This document shows positions 1 to 8,730 of a DNA stretch of 9,378 nt, piece after piece. The DNA is from Bacteroidota bacterium (GTDB lineage Bacteria; Bacteroidota; Bacteroidia; Bacteroidales; Paludibacteraceae): contig JAFNAU010000073.1 of the NCBI GenBank assembly GCA_017860335.1, forward strand, positions 1 to 9,378, written 5' to 3'. The stretch's first letter is position 1; every line of letters begins with the position of its first letter. The notes under the pieces are model-generated. The model was not told where the DNA came from. It did no database searches and saw only the letters and a list, made by a program, of their open reading frames with translations. The translations under genes and the position numbers were made by a program.

Positions 1-464
1 CGTCTTTTGCCAGCGAACCTCTTGTTTGGCGGAAGCAGAGCGAAACTATTTACGATATTGACGAAACCAGACTCGAGAAAACGGCCAACATAACCAAATT
101 GGGCGAAAAAGTCAGTACAACTTTTACAACAACAATTAAAGTGGTGAAAGACGGTTTCTATGCTATCGATTGGTTATATGCCAACGGTAGCTCAACGGTA
201 CAGGACGAGAACAAATGCTGTATCCGGTCTCTGTTCATTGACGGGGTATATGAGGGAGTTTCCATCTTTCCTCAAAGAGGTCGTAACGAATGGAAAAACT
301 TAGGATGGAGTAATTCTACCCATATAAACCTGAAAGCCGGCGAGCATCAGGTTCAGCTACAGTACAGACCTGAAAATGAAAATATGAATCGGGAGGTAAA
401 CGATGCTATTATTCATAAACTAAGAGTAACAAGCTACAGTACAGACCTGAAAATGAAAATATGA
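1..464 (+). CDS. C-terminal part of a secreted carbohydrate-active protein (galactose-binding-like / CBM35-CBM6-type domain), 5' partial
   Basis: The frame is open from base 3 back to the window edge, so this is the tail of a longer gene; the TTG at 99 is internal and not the start. The visible 153 residues form one beta-sandwich-like domain with alternating hydrophobic strands, a DGFYAIDWLYANG segment, a central FIDG turn, FPQRG, a Trp-rich turn (EWKNLGW), LKAGEHQVQLQY and NENMN. This is the usual look of a galactose-binding-like (CBM6/CBM35) module at the end of Bacteroidota glycoside hydrolases or debranching-type enzymes; the catalytic part lies outside the window, so the enzyme class cannot be named. 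The natural end was probably RVTLIK followed by the TAA at 518-520. A 77-bp tandem duplication (355-508) shifts the frame, so the protein now ends in SYSTDLKMKI and stops at 462-464. The gene runs convergently to the regulator at 839-3421. I am confident of the coding frame, moderately sure of the fold, and unsure of the parent enzyme. Confidence 0.72.
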   Translation, partial: SFASEPLVWRKQSETIYDIDETRLEKTANITKLGEKVSTTFTTTIKVVKDGFYAIDWLYANGSSTVQDENKCCIRSLFIDGVYEGVSIFPQRGRNEWKNLGWSNSTHINLKAGEHQVQLQYRPENENMNREVNDAIIHKLRVTSYSTDLKMKI

Positions 465-508
465 ATCGGGAGGTAAACGATGCTATTATTCATAAACTAA
501 GAGTAACA
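355..508. repeat. Exact 77-bp tandem duplication at the 3' end of a gene
   Basis: Bases 355-431 and 432-508 are identical over 77 bp and directly adjacent. The flanks differ: 354 is C and 431 is A, while 432 is A and 509 is T. Since 77 is not a multiple of three, the second copy is read in another frame and stops at 462-464, replacing the inferred original ending (stop 518-520). The lack of any mismatch points to a very recent event, or to an assembly artefact. Confidence 0.95.
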
Positions 509-520
509 TTGATTAAATAA

Positions 521-778
521 TGCTTCATATTGAGATAGTCAATGAATATTAAAATAATGTAAGTTCGACATAAGCAATAGTCCGCTAGGACTTAAATATC
601 AATAGAAAGCGTGTATTTGTTTTGATTAGTTTCCCGTAAGGAATTGATATATTTATCCTCTAACGGGGAATCTAATTTATTTAATAACCTATTTCTATGG
701 ATATTAATTCCCTATGGGAATACAGACTATTTTATTTGAATTGGTTAAATGAATTTTTATATCGAACTAACGTTAAAA
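521..778. other. Non-coding stretch with three imperfect hairpins between convergent genes
   Basis: No plausible gene is seen on either strand. Three small inverted repeats occur: 579-583 with 588-592 (AGTCC/GGACT, 4-nt loop); 630-637 with 663-670 (8 pairs including one G-T, continued by AGGA 639-642 with TCCT 656-659); and 707-712 with 716-721 (ATTCCC/GGGAAT, 3-nt loop). The second and third share a TTCCC...GGGAA theme. They may be structure in the 3' untranslated RNA or relics of a small repeat; no known RNA family is recognised. Confidence 0.4.
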
Positions 779-817
779 TAAATTGACCGGATCAGATATT
801 TTGATTCGGTCAATTTA
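779..817 (-). terminator. Hairpin terminator between convergent genes
   Basis: Bases 779-794 pair with 802-817 in a 16-bp stem that contains one G-T pair (G790 opposite T806), with a 7-nt loop. Read on the minus strand the stem is followed by TTTTAA, so it fits best as the Rho-independent terminator of the regulator gene ending at 839. On the plus strand it is followed only by CTTATTTC, so it could also act, more weakly, for the gene to the left. Confidence 0.75.
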
Positions 818-838
818 CTTATTTCAGTGAGTAGAAGA

Positions 839-3421
839 TTAAATATGGTTTGCTTCCTGAATCAGGGTTTCCACGCTTTTCGGATAAGTTTGTCCCATCG
901 AGTTGCGATATTCAGCCGCAAATAATGCGTATGTTTTATATAGTTTTTCGTACTCATTGAGACGACTATGCGAATAAACACTGTAAGCCAGGGCAGGTTC
1001 GTACAAAGGATCCAGTTTTAGCAGAACTGAACAGATGCGCAGTACTTGTTTATATTCATTGTTTTTGTAAAGTGTTGGCAATTCCTGAGGTAAAACAGAA
1101 AAAATAAGATCCTCAGTTTGTTGTTTATACTTGTCGAAGAATTCCTGTTTGGTGCATTCCAGCAATTGACCGCGTTCCAGAATGCGAAGCATTTCTTCGC
1201 TGTCATGAGAATTTAAGTCAAGCAAAACTTTCAGGTGGCAATAGTCGCAATAGCAAGGCTCTGTGATAATAATTCTGAAAAACCCTTTATCGTAAATAAG
1301 TTCCACTCCGTCAATTTCTGCCAGCGCTTTTCGTAGATTACTGATAGTTACGCCCTTCAGATTTTTTGCTTTCTTTTCCATCTTTTCCGGCCAGAAAAGA
1401 CTATTCAGCAACGTGGAACTCACACCATCCGAATCGCTGTTCAGAAGAATGTATAAAAAAATCTGCTTTAATTTGTTGCTAAACATATAAGTAATGTCTC
1501 TTCCCAACCTTCCGTACACCGTGAAAATGCCATAAACGTATATCCTGTTTATTTCAGAAGTTGCGGACTGATCTTTCTTTGCTACGTCAGTTATATCCGG
1601 AGTTTTGATATGTGTTGATACTGTCGTAGGTTTTATTTGAACGGGAACCTGAGCTGCTTTTAATTCTGTCTTATCTTTTCTTTGCTTTTTTCTCAAGTAG
1701 AAGAAAAGTATAAAACCGGCACTTAGTACCAGAAGTAAAATAATTAAAAGAATAAGTAGCGAATTGGATTTAGGCACTGAATAAAGCTGAATGGCTGTTT
1801 TATCAACAGGTGGAGCCGATAAGGTAAATACGTGTGCATTTACACTATGGGCAAAATCATCAAACTCCTGAGTAACACAGTAAAACTCCTGTAAGGCAGC
1901 GTTATAGTAAAGAGAAACATTTGATGCTATTGATTTTGAGATATACGGTATCGAGTCGCCTAATAACTGCGAAGTTCCGTCGGCAACAGAAATTCGGTGA
2001 AGTTGCAGATGAGTTATTTCATTGTACTCGGGGTATCGGATTACATACAGGTATTTTTCATCGTCCGATAGAATCATACGCTCACTCGAAACTAACTTTG
2101 TGTTCGATGGATTGCCCCAGCATTTTTTTATCGTGTGGTTTACTAAATTCACCCGATAAAGGTCATTGTAGTAGTTATGTCCAACAGTCTGATCGCCGCT
2201 ATCATTTCCCACTCCTCCGTAAATATACAGAATGTCACCTTTTTTGGTGGAAGTAATTGAAGAGAAAAACCGGGGTGAAATTCTGTCGCCTTTAAAAGTC
2301 AATGTATCCCAGCGATCTGTTGCTGCATTGTAAGCCAGGAAATTATTGCTGTAACGTTTGTTCCCGAAACCACCAAATACAAGATACTGACGGTCTTTGG
2401 TCAGCAATCCGTTGTGATGATGTAACTGAACCGGAGAAAAGGCTCTCCCTGCGGCTTCCCAGGTGCGTGTCGGAATATCTAAAACCGCCATTGTGATATC
2501 ACCGGCAGGAAGGTTATTTATTTCGTAAGCGCATATTTTATTGGACGATTCATCTATATAATTTGTTCCTAATAAGAGTTTAACAGGGAGTTTATTTGCG
2601 TATGGTTCGCCCGACAACAGGTTTGAACCGGATCTGAATCTGAATAGCGAATCCTGATTTATAAAAAAGATGCATTGCTCCTTTTCATTGAATTTCGAAC
2701 CCATAATCGATTTCGATGGGATGGTAAGGGCTTGTTTCCAATGATAAGACTCATTGATCAGCCAGTAAGGATGAATTACCCTGCCACGAACTTTTCCGTT
2801 GGTATCATGTACTGCTTCACCGGTACTCTCATTCAGCAAAAACCGGAACGAGTTCTTTGCTCCCGATATTTTCAAATTCCGGATGGCAAACGGAGTTACG
2901 TCCACCAGGTTTTCTCTTCTTCCAAATACCAGAAGTGGCTGAAACTTTTCTGATATATTTAATTTTCTCTTGCTGTTGTTTGTTATGTTATTGATTGACA
3001 GAGAGCTTTGTCCGGTAGTTAAATCAATGTGAAGTCGAACGGGAAGCCATTTTGATTTAATCGATTCGTTGACAACGTTCATCGAAATTAAATTGGCTTT
3101 TCCTTCAATGTTGAATTTAAATGCGCTTGATAATTTGTCGGTATTAGTATATGTAAAACTGTATGCGGTATTGTTTTGATTATCAATTATATGGAGTAAG
3201 TAGCCAAAACTGCCAAACTCTTGTATTTTTAATTCGAAGTCCAGGTCAATATATTGTGAGAAGGCAGGAGAGGAGCCTTCTTCAAAAACAAAGAATGAAG
3301 TGCGGTCTTCTATGGATGCTTTGATCCCGTAAAATTTCAACCCTTGTGCTTGTATCTGTCCACAAACAAATCCAATAATAATCAAAAGGAAACATAGCCT
3401 CGAATTAATCTTTTTTGTCAT
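839..3421 (-). CDS. Membrane-bound one-component regulator: LamG-like and Kelch sensor, one TM helix, winged-helix plus BTAD (SARP-type) output
   Basis: This 860-residue protein starts with a signal peptide (1-26, hydrophobic core FLLIIIGFVC, cut near QAQ). Residues about 27-230 look like a concanavalin/LamG-type beta-sandwich (FAIRNLKI near 178-185). Residues about 235-545 hold beta-propeller material with two clear Kelch blades: YLVFGGFGN...YN...RW (346-371) and LYIYGGVGN...NDLYRVN (398-425). A single membrane helix (553-576) is followed by a basic stop-transfer stretch (RKKQRKDK). After a linker, residues 627-717 form an OmpR/SARP-like winged helix, with YVYGIFTVYG, a WPEK turn at 677-680, ISNLRKAL as the likely recognition helix and a YDKGFFRI wing. 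The end (about 770-858) resembles the BTAD TPR domain: LDPLYEPAL, then YALFAAEYRNSMGQTYP. No histidine-kinase or receiver domain is present, so a signal sensed outside is probably passed straight to a DNA-binding tail. The ligand and target genes are unknown; a glycan is a guess from the neighbours. Confidence 0.85.
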   Translation of the reverse strand: MTKKINSRLCFLLIIIGFVCGQIQAQGLKFYGIKASIEDRTSFFVFEEGSSPAFSQYIDLDFELKIQEFGSFGYLLHIIDNQNNTAYSFTYTNTDKLSSAFKFNIEGKANLISMNVVNESIKSKWLPVRLHIDLTTGQSSLSINNITNNSKRKLNISEKFQPLLVFGRRENLVDVTPFAIRNLKISGAKNSFRFLLNESTGEAVHDTNGKVRGRVIHPYWLINESYHWKQALTIPSKSIMGSKFNEKEQCIFFINQDSLFRFRSGSNLLSGEPYANKLPVKLLLGTNYIDESSNKICAYEINNLPAGDITMAVLDIPTRTWEAAGRAFSPVQLHHHNGLLTKDRQYLVFGGFGNKRYSNNFLAYNAATDRWDTLTFKGDRISPRFFSSITSTKKGDILYIYGGVGNDSGDQTVGHNYYNDLYRVNLVNHTIKKCWGNPSNTKLVSSERMILSDDEKYLYVIRYPEYNEITHLQLHRISVADGTSQLLGDSIPYISKSIASNVSLYYNAALQEFYCVTQEFDDFAHSVNAHVFTLSAPPVDKTAIQLYSVPKSNSLLILLIILLLVLSAGFILFFYLRKKQRKDKTELKAAQVPVQIKPTTVSTHIKTPDITDVAKKDQSATSEINRIYVYGIFTVYGRLGRDITYMFSNKLKQIFLYILLNSDSDGVSSTLLNSLFWPEKMEKKAKNLKGVTISNLRKALAEIDGVELIYDKGFFRIIITEPCYCDYCHLKVLLDLNSHDSEEMLRILERGQLLECTKQEFFDKYKQQTEDLIFSVLPQELPTLYKNNEYKQVLRICSVLLKLDPLYEPALAYSVYSHSRLNEYEKLYKTYALFAAEYRNSMGQTYPKSVETLIQEANHI

Positions 3422-3449
3422 AACATGGAATTTGCGCTAAGTTTTTTTG

Positions 3450-3457
3450 CAAAGATA
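3450..3457 (-). promoter_or_regulatory. -7 promoter element of the Kelch/SARP regulator gene
   Basis: On the minus strand this reads TATCTTTG, a perfect match to the Bacteroidetes TAnnTTTG element. It lies 28 bp upstream of the ATG at 3421, predicting a leader of roughly 20 nt. The -33 region is poor: TGTG at 3479-3482, spaced 21 nt, is the nearest approach to TTTG. Confidence 0.6.
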
Positions 3458-3732
3458 AACTAAAATACTATAAATGCTCACAGAGTTAAATGAGAATTCT
3501 TTCCTTTACCGAACAGAAATTTGTAATCGGGCAACTACTTTATACGTGATTCAAAAAACAGATTGGATCATTAAAAGCAATGATATACAGTGATATAAAT
3601 AGGAAAAGTTACAGGGTTTACTGTCTTAGTACCGGTTGGGTTCGCAGACTGACAATCATAATTTTACAGCAAAATTGAATGGTTTTTTTCTTTTTAAGAT
3701 ACCTGACAAAATAACACGAACAAAAAATGTAG

Positions 3733-3740
3733 TATCTTTG
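3733..3740 (+). promoter_or_regulatory. -7 promoter element of the HAD phosphatase-ribF operon
   Basis: TATCTTTG matches the Bacteroidetes TAnnTTTG element. It is 93 bp upstream of the ATG at 3834, predicting a leader of about 85 nt. No TTTG is found 19-21 nt further up, so the -33 part is weak. Confidence 0.5.
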
Positions 3741-3833
3741 AATGCTTTTTTAAAACTTTAGCTGTACTGTGTTAAATCAGGGAGTAATGTTGGGCTTGAA
3801 CTGAAATGAATGAATTAAAAATAACGATGAATT

Positions 3834-4451
3834 ATGTCAAAATACAAAAATGTAACAACAATAATATTTGATCTTGGGGGTGTTATTATTGATCTGGACT
3901 GGAATTTGTGTATTCATAACTTTGAAAATCTGGGAATTTCCAATATGCGAAATCTGGTGAGTACCACGCTTCAGAAGGGGTTTGTACTCGATTATGAGCT
4001 GGGAATGATTACTGACGGAGAATTCAGGGATGAAATCAGAAAAAACGCTTCGGGAGAAGTTGCAGACCAGCAAATTGATCACGCCTGGACTTCATTGCTG
4101 GTGGGAATTCCGGAAGAAAAGCTGAATTTACTGTCGGAACTAAAGAAAAAATACAAAATCCTGATGCTGAGCAATACAAATAATTTATCTTTCCGCTATT
4201 CCGAAAAAATGTTTGAAGTAAACGGGAAAAACGTTACCGATTTTTTTGATAAATGCTATCTGTCATACGAGATGAAACTGGCAAAACCGAAACCCGAAAT
4301 TTTCGAAGCTCTGCTTGCCGATGCTGGGGTAAAGGCTGAAGAGTGTCTGTTTCTGGATGATGGCATTCACAATATCGAAACTGCCCGTAAACTCGGGATG
4401 CAGACCTGGCTGGTGGAACCTTACACACCGCTGAATTTAAATGATTTCTAA
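3834..4451 (+). CDS. HAD-superfamily phosphatase, YihX-like (subfamily IA)
   Basis: This 205-residue cytoplasmic protein has all four HAD motifs. Motif I is IIFDLGGVIIDLD with nucleophile D13; position +2 is G15 instead of the usual Asp, as in the DLG-type motif of YihX-like enzymes. Motif II is MLSNTNN (S113), motif III is KLAKPKPEIF (K151 the likely lysine), and motif IV is FLDDGIHNIETA (D175, D176). The helical cap lies between about residues 18 and 95 (ELGMITDGEFRDEIR). Length and motif spacing fit E. coli YihX, an alpha-D-glucose-1-phosphate phosphatase, but the substrate cannot be set from sequence, and other sugar phosphates or FMN-related phosphates are possible. The ATG at 3834 directly precedes the first strand, and the nearby ATG at 3827 is out of frame. 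ribF follows after 28 bp on the same strand, so the two are probably co-transcribed; a link to flavin metabolism is only suggestive. Confidence 0.88.
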   Translation: MSKYKNVTTIIFDLGGVIIDLDWNLCIHNFENLGISNMRNLVSTTLQKGFVLDYELGMITDGEFRDEIRKNASGEVADQQIDHAWTSLLVGIPEEKLNLLSELKKKYKILMLSNTNNLSFRYSEKMFEVNGKNVTDFFDKCYLSYEMKLAKPKPEIFEALLADAGVKAEECLFLDDGIHNIETARKLGMQTWLVEPYTPLNLNDF

Positions 4452-4479
4452 AAAAAAATAATGCCGGTATTTATTGAAT

Positions 4480-5406
4480 ATGTATATCTTCAGGTACAAT
4501 GATACAATTCCGTGGGACAACTGTGTTGCCACTGTCGGTTTTTTCGACGGAGTGCATGCCGGTCACCGGTATCTGCTTCAGTCGGTTCGGGATATTGCAC
4601 GCGATGAACATAAAATCTCGGTGGTAATCACCTTCGATATTCACCCGCGCAAAGTCCTTCATGCCGATTTTCAGCCCAAGCTGCTCACTACTCTGGAGGA
4701 AAAAATCAGTGTCCTTTCCGAAACCGGTATTGATGCCTGTGTGGTCCTGAACTTCACTAAAGACTTGTCTCAACTTTCAGCTTTCAGTTTCCTGAAGGAT
4801 GTACTCCTCGATAAACTGAAAGTCAGCACCCTGCTGGTTGGCCACGATCACCGGTTCGGACATAACCGGGAACAGGGTTTCGATGAATACCGCGCTTTTG
4901 GAGCCACGCTGGGCATGAATGTGATTCAGGTGGAAAAATACACGACCGATGAAGCGCATCACATCAGCAGTTCGGAGGTCAGGCATGCGCTTGAACGGGG
5001 AGAAATAGCACAGGCCAATAAATTGCTCACTTATCCGTTTATCCTCACAGGCAGAGTGAAAAGTGGCTTTCAGGTCGGACGGAAAATCGGCTTTCCCACG
5101 GCTAATCTCACGCCATCCGATAAGGGAAAAATTATTCCGGCAACAGGAGTGTATGCCGTGCGGGTAAAATGGGATAATCACACATTCCACGGAATGATGA
5201 ATATCGGCTATCGTCCCACCATGGGGCATTTCGATGAAAAATCGCTGGAGGTACATATTATAGATTTTGAGGGAGATGTGTACGACCGGAATCTGAAGAT
5301 TGAGTTTATTGCTAAAATTCGGGATGAAATGAAATTCAGCAGCGTGGATGAACTCATCATTCAGCTGGAAAAAGATAAGGACACAGTTATCACTATGGAT
5401 TATTGA
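4480..5406 (+). CDS. ribF: Bifunctional riboflavin kinase / FAD synthetase RibF
   Basis: The cytoplasmic enzyme phosphorylates riboflavin to FMN and adenylates FMN to FAD. The 308 residues match the usual length of about 310. The N-terminal nucleotidyltransferase domain shows VGFFDGVHAGHR (19-30, with the HxGH-type H26 and H29), TFDIHPRKVL (51-60), VGHDHRFGHNREQG (120-133) and ISSSEVR (162-168). The C-terminal kinase domain starts near 185 and shows GRKIGFPTANL (200-210, the PTAN motif), GVYAVRV (223-229), MNIGYRPT (240-247) and LEVHIIDF (256-263, with the likely catalytic E257). I chose ATG 4480; an in-frame TTG at 4474 would add only two residues and is less likely. The gap to the upstream HAD phosphatase is 28 bp, with no promoter or terminator between, which suggests one transcript. 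No FMN riboswitch is apparent upstream. All key motifs are intact. Confidence 0.96.
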   Translation: MYIFRYNDTIPWDNCVATVGFFDGVHAGHRYLLQSVRDIARDEHKISVVITFDIHPRKVLHADFQPKLLTTLEEKISVLSETGIDACVVLNFTKDLSQLSAFSFLKDVLLDKLKVSTLLVGHDHRFGHNREQGFDEYRAFGATLGMNVIQVEKYTTDEAHHISSSEVRHALERGEIAQANKLLTYPFILTGRVKSGFQVGRKIGFPTANLTPSDKGKIIPATGVYAVRVKWDNHTFHGMMNIGYRPTMGHFDEKSLEVHIIDFEGDVYDRNLKIEFIAKIRDEMKFSSVDELIIQLEKDKDTVITMDY

Positions 5407-5469
5407 TGGAAATGTATAAAAAAATTATTGATAATAAGGTGTTTAAGTGTTTGTATTAAAAAATAAATG

Positions 5470-5477
5470 TATCTTTA
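5470..5477 (+). promoter_or_regulatory. Probable -7 element upstream of the M3 peptidase gene
   Basis: TATCTTTA differs from TAnnTTTG only at the last base. A TTTG at 5450-5453 lies 16 nt upstream, a little close for a -33 element. The predicted transcript would start near 5484, which excludes the in-frame ATG at 5467 and supports ATG 5512 as the start. Confidence 0.4.
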
Positions 5478-5511
5478 CGGCATAAAAATAAATTTTAAAA
5501 ATAACATAACA

Positions 5512-7608
<2,097 letters not shown>

Positions 7609-7618
7609 CAAGATACCT

Positions 7619-7677
7619 GATATAAAATAAAAACAAGAGACAGATTAATTTTCTGTCTCTTGTTTTTATTTTATATC
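7619..7677 (+). terminator. Very strong symmetric hairpin terminator after the peptidase gene
   Basis: Bases 7619-7644 pair perfectly with 7652-7677 (26 bp, 7-nt loop TTAATTT). The inner half is CAAGAGACAG/CTGTCTCTTG, and the outer half is an A-rich arm opposite a T-rich arm (TTTTTATTTTATAT). It works as a Rho-independent terminator in either direction, and lies 10 bp after the peptidase stop codon and immediately before the promoter of the next gene. Confidence 0.93.
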
Positions 7678-7703
7678 TGTCATTATTCTTTGCAGAAAAA
7701 GCG

Positions 7704-7711
7704 TAATTTTG
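7704..7711 (+). promoter_or_regulatory. -7 promoter element of the membrane protein-yqaA unit
   Basis: TAATTTTG matches TAnnTTTG and lies 20 bp upstream of the ATG at 7732, so the leader would be about 14 nt. A TTTG at 7689-7692 is too close (11 nt) to serve as -33. The promoter sits directly after the terminator hairpin, so it isolates this unit from the peptidase gene. Confidence 0.5.
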
Positions 7712-7731
7712 CACAACAGAATACTAAATGC

Positions 7732-8715
7732 ATGAAATTAAGTCTTCAAAAGATTATAGCTCCCTCATTTGCTGTTACCGCGCTCACTTATACGGTGAGT
7801 TTTGGTCTGTGGATTGCCATGTTTTTTTTGTACAGATATCCCAATCCTATGCCTGGTATTGCAGGAGCTGTCGCTGAGAATTTTCTTTCATCGGGATCAA
7901 TTCTGGCATATCTGATCACTTTTGCCGTTACCGTATTGAATTCTCTGTTGATAGCTCAGATGAACAATAAGTTTGCTTTTATCAGGACGCGTACATTCAT
8001 GCCTGTATTCATATATTTACTCTTATCAACTTGTTGGCTGCAGATTCACGGTAACTATCTTGCGGTAATTGCATCTTTCTTTTTGCTTGTTGCTGTATTT
8101 CTTTCTCTTCAGATGTATAAGGATACACGTGGTGTCGAGCAGGCGTTTCTGGCTTTTTTTTGTGTGTCTCTCGGTTCGCTTTTAGTTCATGACCTGGTTT
8201 ATCTGCTTCCTTTTTTCTGGATTGGTTTTATCTTTCTCCGGTGCTTCTCATTTCGCACTTTTTTTGCTTCTGTCTTTGGATTTATTACACCTCTGATTTT
8301 TGTTTACAGCATCATGTTTTTCATAATGAATCAGACTACACTGTTTCCCGATTCGAAAGGAGTAGTTTTTGAATTTCAGTTTTTGAATTATGCTAATTTA
8401 CCTCTGCTCATCTACTTTGGAGCTATTTTCCTCATTTTTAGTCTTGCTATGACTGCTTTGTCCGGTAATACCCGGCATGATGTTATTCAGGCGAGAAATA
8501 TGCTCTTTTTTTTAAGGGTGATGGCTTTCGGGTTGTTGATGTTGTTGATTTTCCGGTTTTCTAATTATACATATTATCTGCCGCTGATTGCCGCGTTGTT
8601 TGCTATACTTACGGCTTATACTTTCACACTTGTCAAAAACCTATTTTATTACATTGTGTTTATTGTATTGTGTGTGGTAAGTTTAGCATATGTTGTTTTT
8701 CAGTTATATTTCTGA
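7732..8715 (+). CDS. Polytopic inner-membrane protein of unknown function (10-11 predicted helices)
   Basis: This 327-residue protein is almost entirely hydrophobic, with likely membrane segments near residues 13-34, 56-77, 89-103, 109-128, 137-152, 156-170, 176-198, 223-243, 257-276, 281-301 and 305-326. Short charged loops lie between them (MYKDTRG 128-134; SGNTRHDVIQARN 244-256). No catalytic or transporter motif is recognised. The layout resembles uncharacterised Bacteroidota membrane families such as DUF6427, but I cannot confirm this. I chose ATG 7732: the frame is open further upstream, but only to a TTG at 7660 inside the terminator hairpin, and a -7 promoter element lies between. A broken yqaA gene follows after 15 bp, so the two are probably co-transcribed. 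The T-rich codons reflect the hydrophobic composition and are not evidence of transfer. Confidence 0.78.
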   Translation: MKLSLQKIIAPSFAVTALTYTVSFGLWIAMFFLYRYPNPMPGIAGAVAENFLSSGSILAYLITFAVTVLNSLLIAQMNNKFAFIRTRTFMPVFIYLLLSTCWLQIHGNYLAVIASFFLLVAVFLSLQMYKDTRGVEQAFLAFFCVSLGSLLVHDLVYLLPFFWIGFIFLRCFSFRTFFASVFGFITPLIFVYSIMFFIMNQTTLFPDSKGVVFEFQFLNYANLPLLIYFGAIFLIFSLAMTALSGNTRHDVIQARNMLFFLRVMAFGLLMLLIFRFSNYTYYLPLIAALFAILTAYTFTLVKNLFYYIVFIVLCVVSLAYVVFQLYF

Positions 8716-8730
8716 TAAAAAACTTGTTTT

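Larger units (their letters stand above)
3422..3833. promoter_or_regulatory. Divergent intergenic control region (412 bp)
   Basis: This AT-rich stretch separates the regulator gene (leftward) from the HAD phosphatase gene (rightward). It holds a -7 element for each direction, with the same TATCTTTG octamer, and nothing else clearly assignable. The middle part, about 3490-3700, has no convincing ORF, tRNA or strong hairpin. An operator for the neighbouring DNA-binding regulator could lie here, but no symmetric site stands out. Confidence 0.45.

Noticed and set aside
723..728. CxCxxC-like cysteines (residues C723, C725, C728 of the 860-residue regulator) as a metal-binding site; coordinates given are residue numbers
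   Set aside because: The cysteines fall in the linker between the winged helix and the BTAD domain with no second ligand pair, so a metal site is not supported.
3610..3665. Possible tRNA because of a GGGTTCGCA stretch resembling a T-loop
   Set aside because: The flanking bases do not form a T-stem (GTTGG is not matched by CCAAC) and no acceptor or anticodon arm could be built.
3580..3678. 32-codon ORF in the divergent spacer
   Set aside because: It shows no recognisable protein features, no clear promoter directly in front and a length expected by chance.
4474..4479. TTG at 4474 as start of ribF
   Set aside because: It adds only two residues, while an ATG follows immediately at 4480 and the family start fits the ATG.
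4471..5256. Long antisense ORFs opposite ribF
   Set aside because: They are shadows of a well-recognised gene, with no family-like sequence of their own.
7660..7731. TTG at 7660 as start of the membrane protein
   Set aside because: It lies inside the right arm of the terminator hairpin and upstream of the -7 box; the ATG at 7732 is the sensible start.
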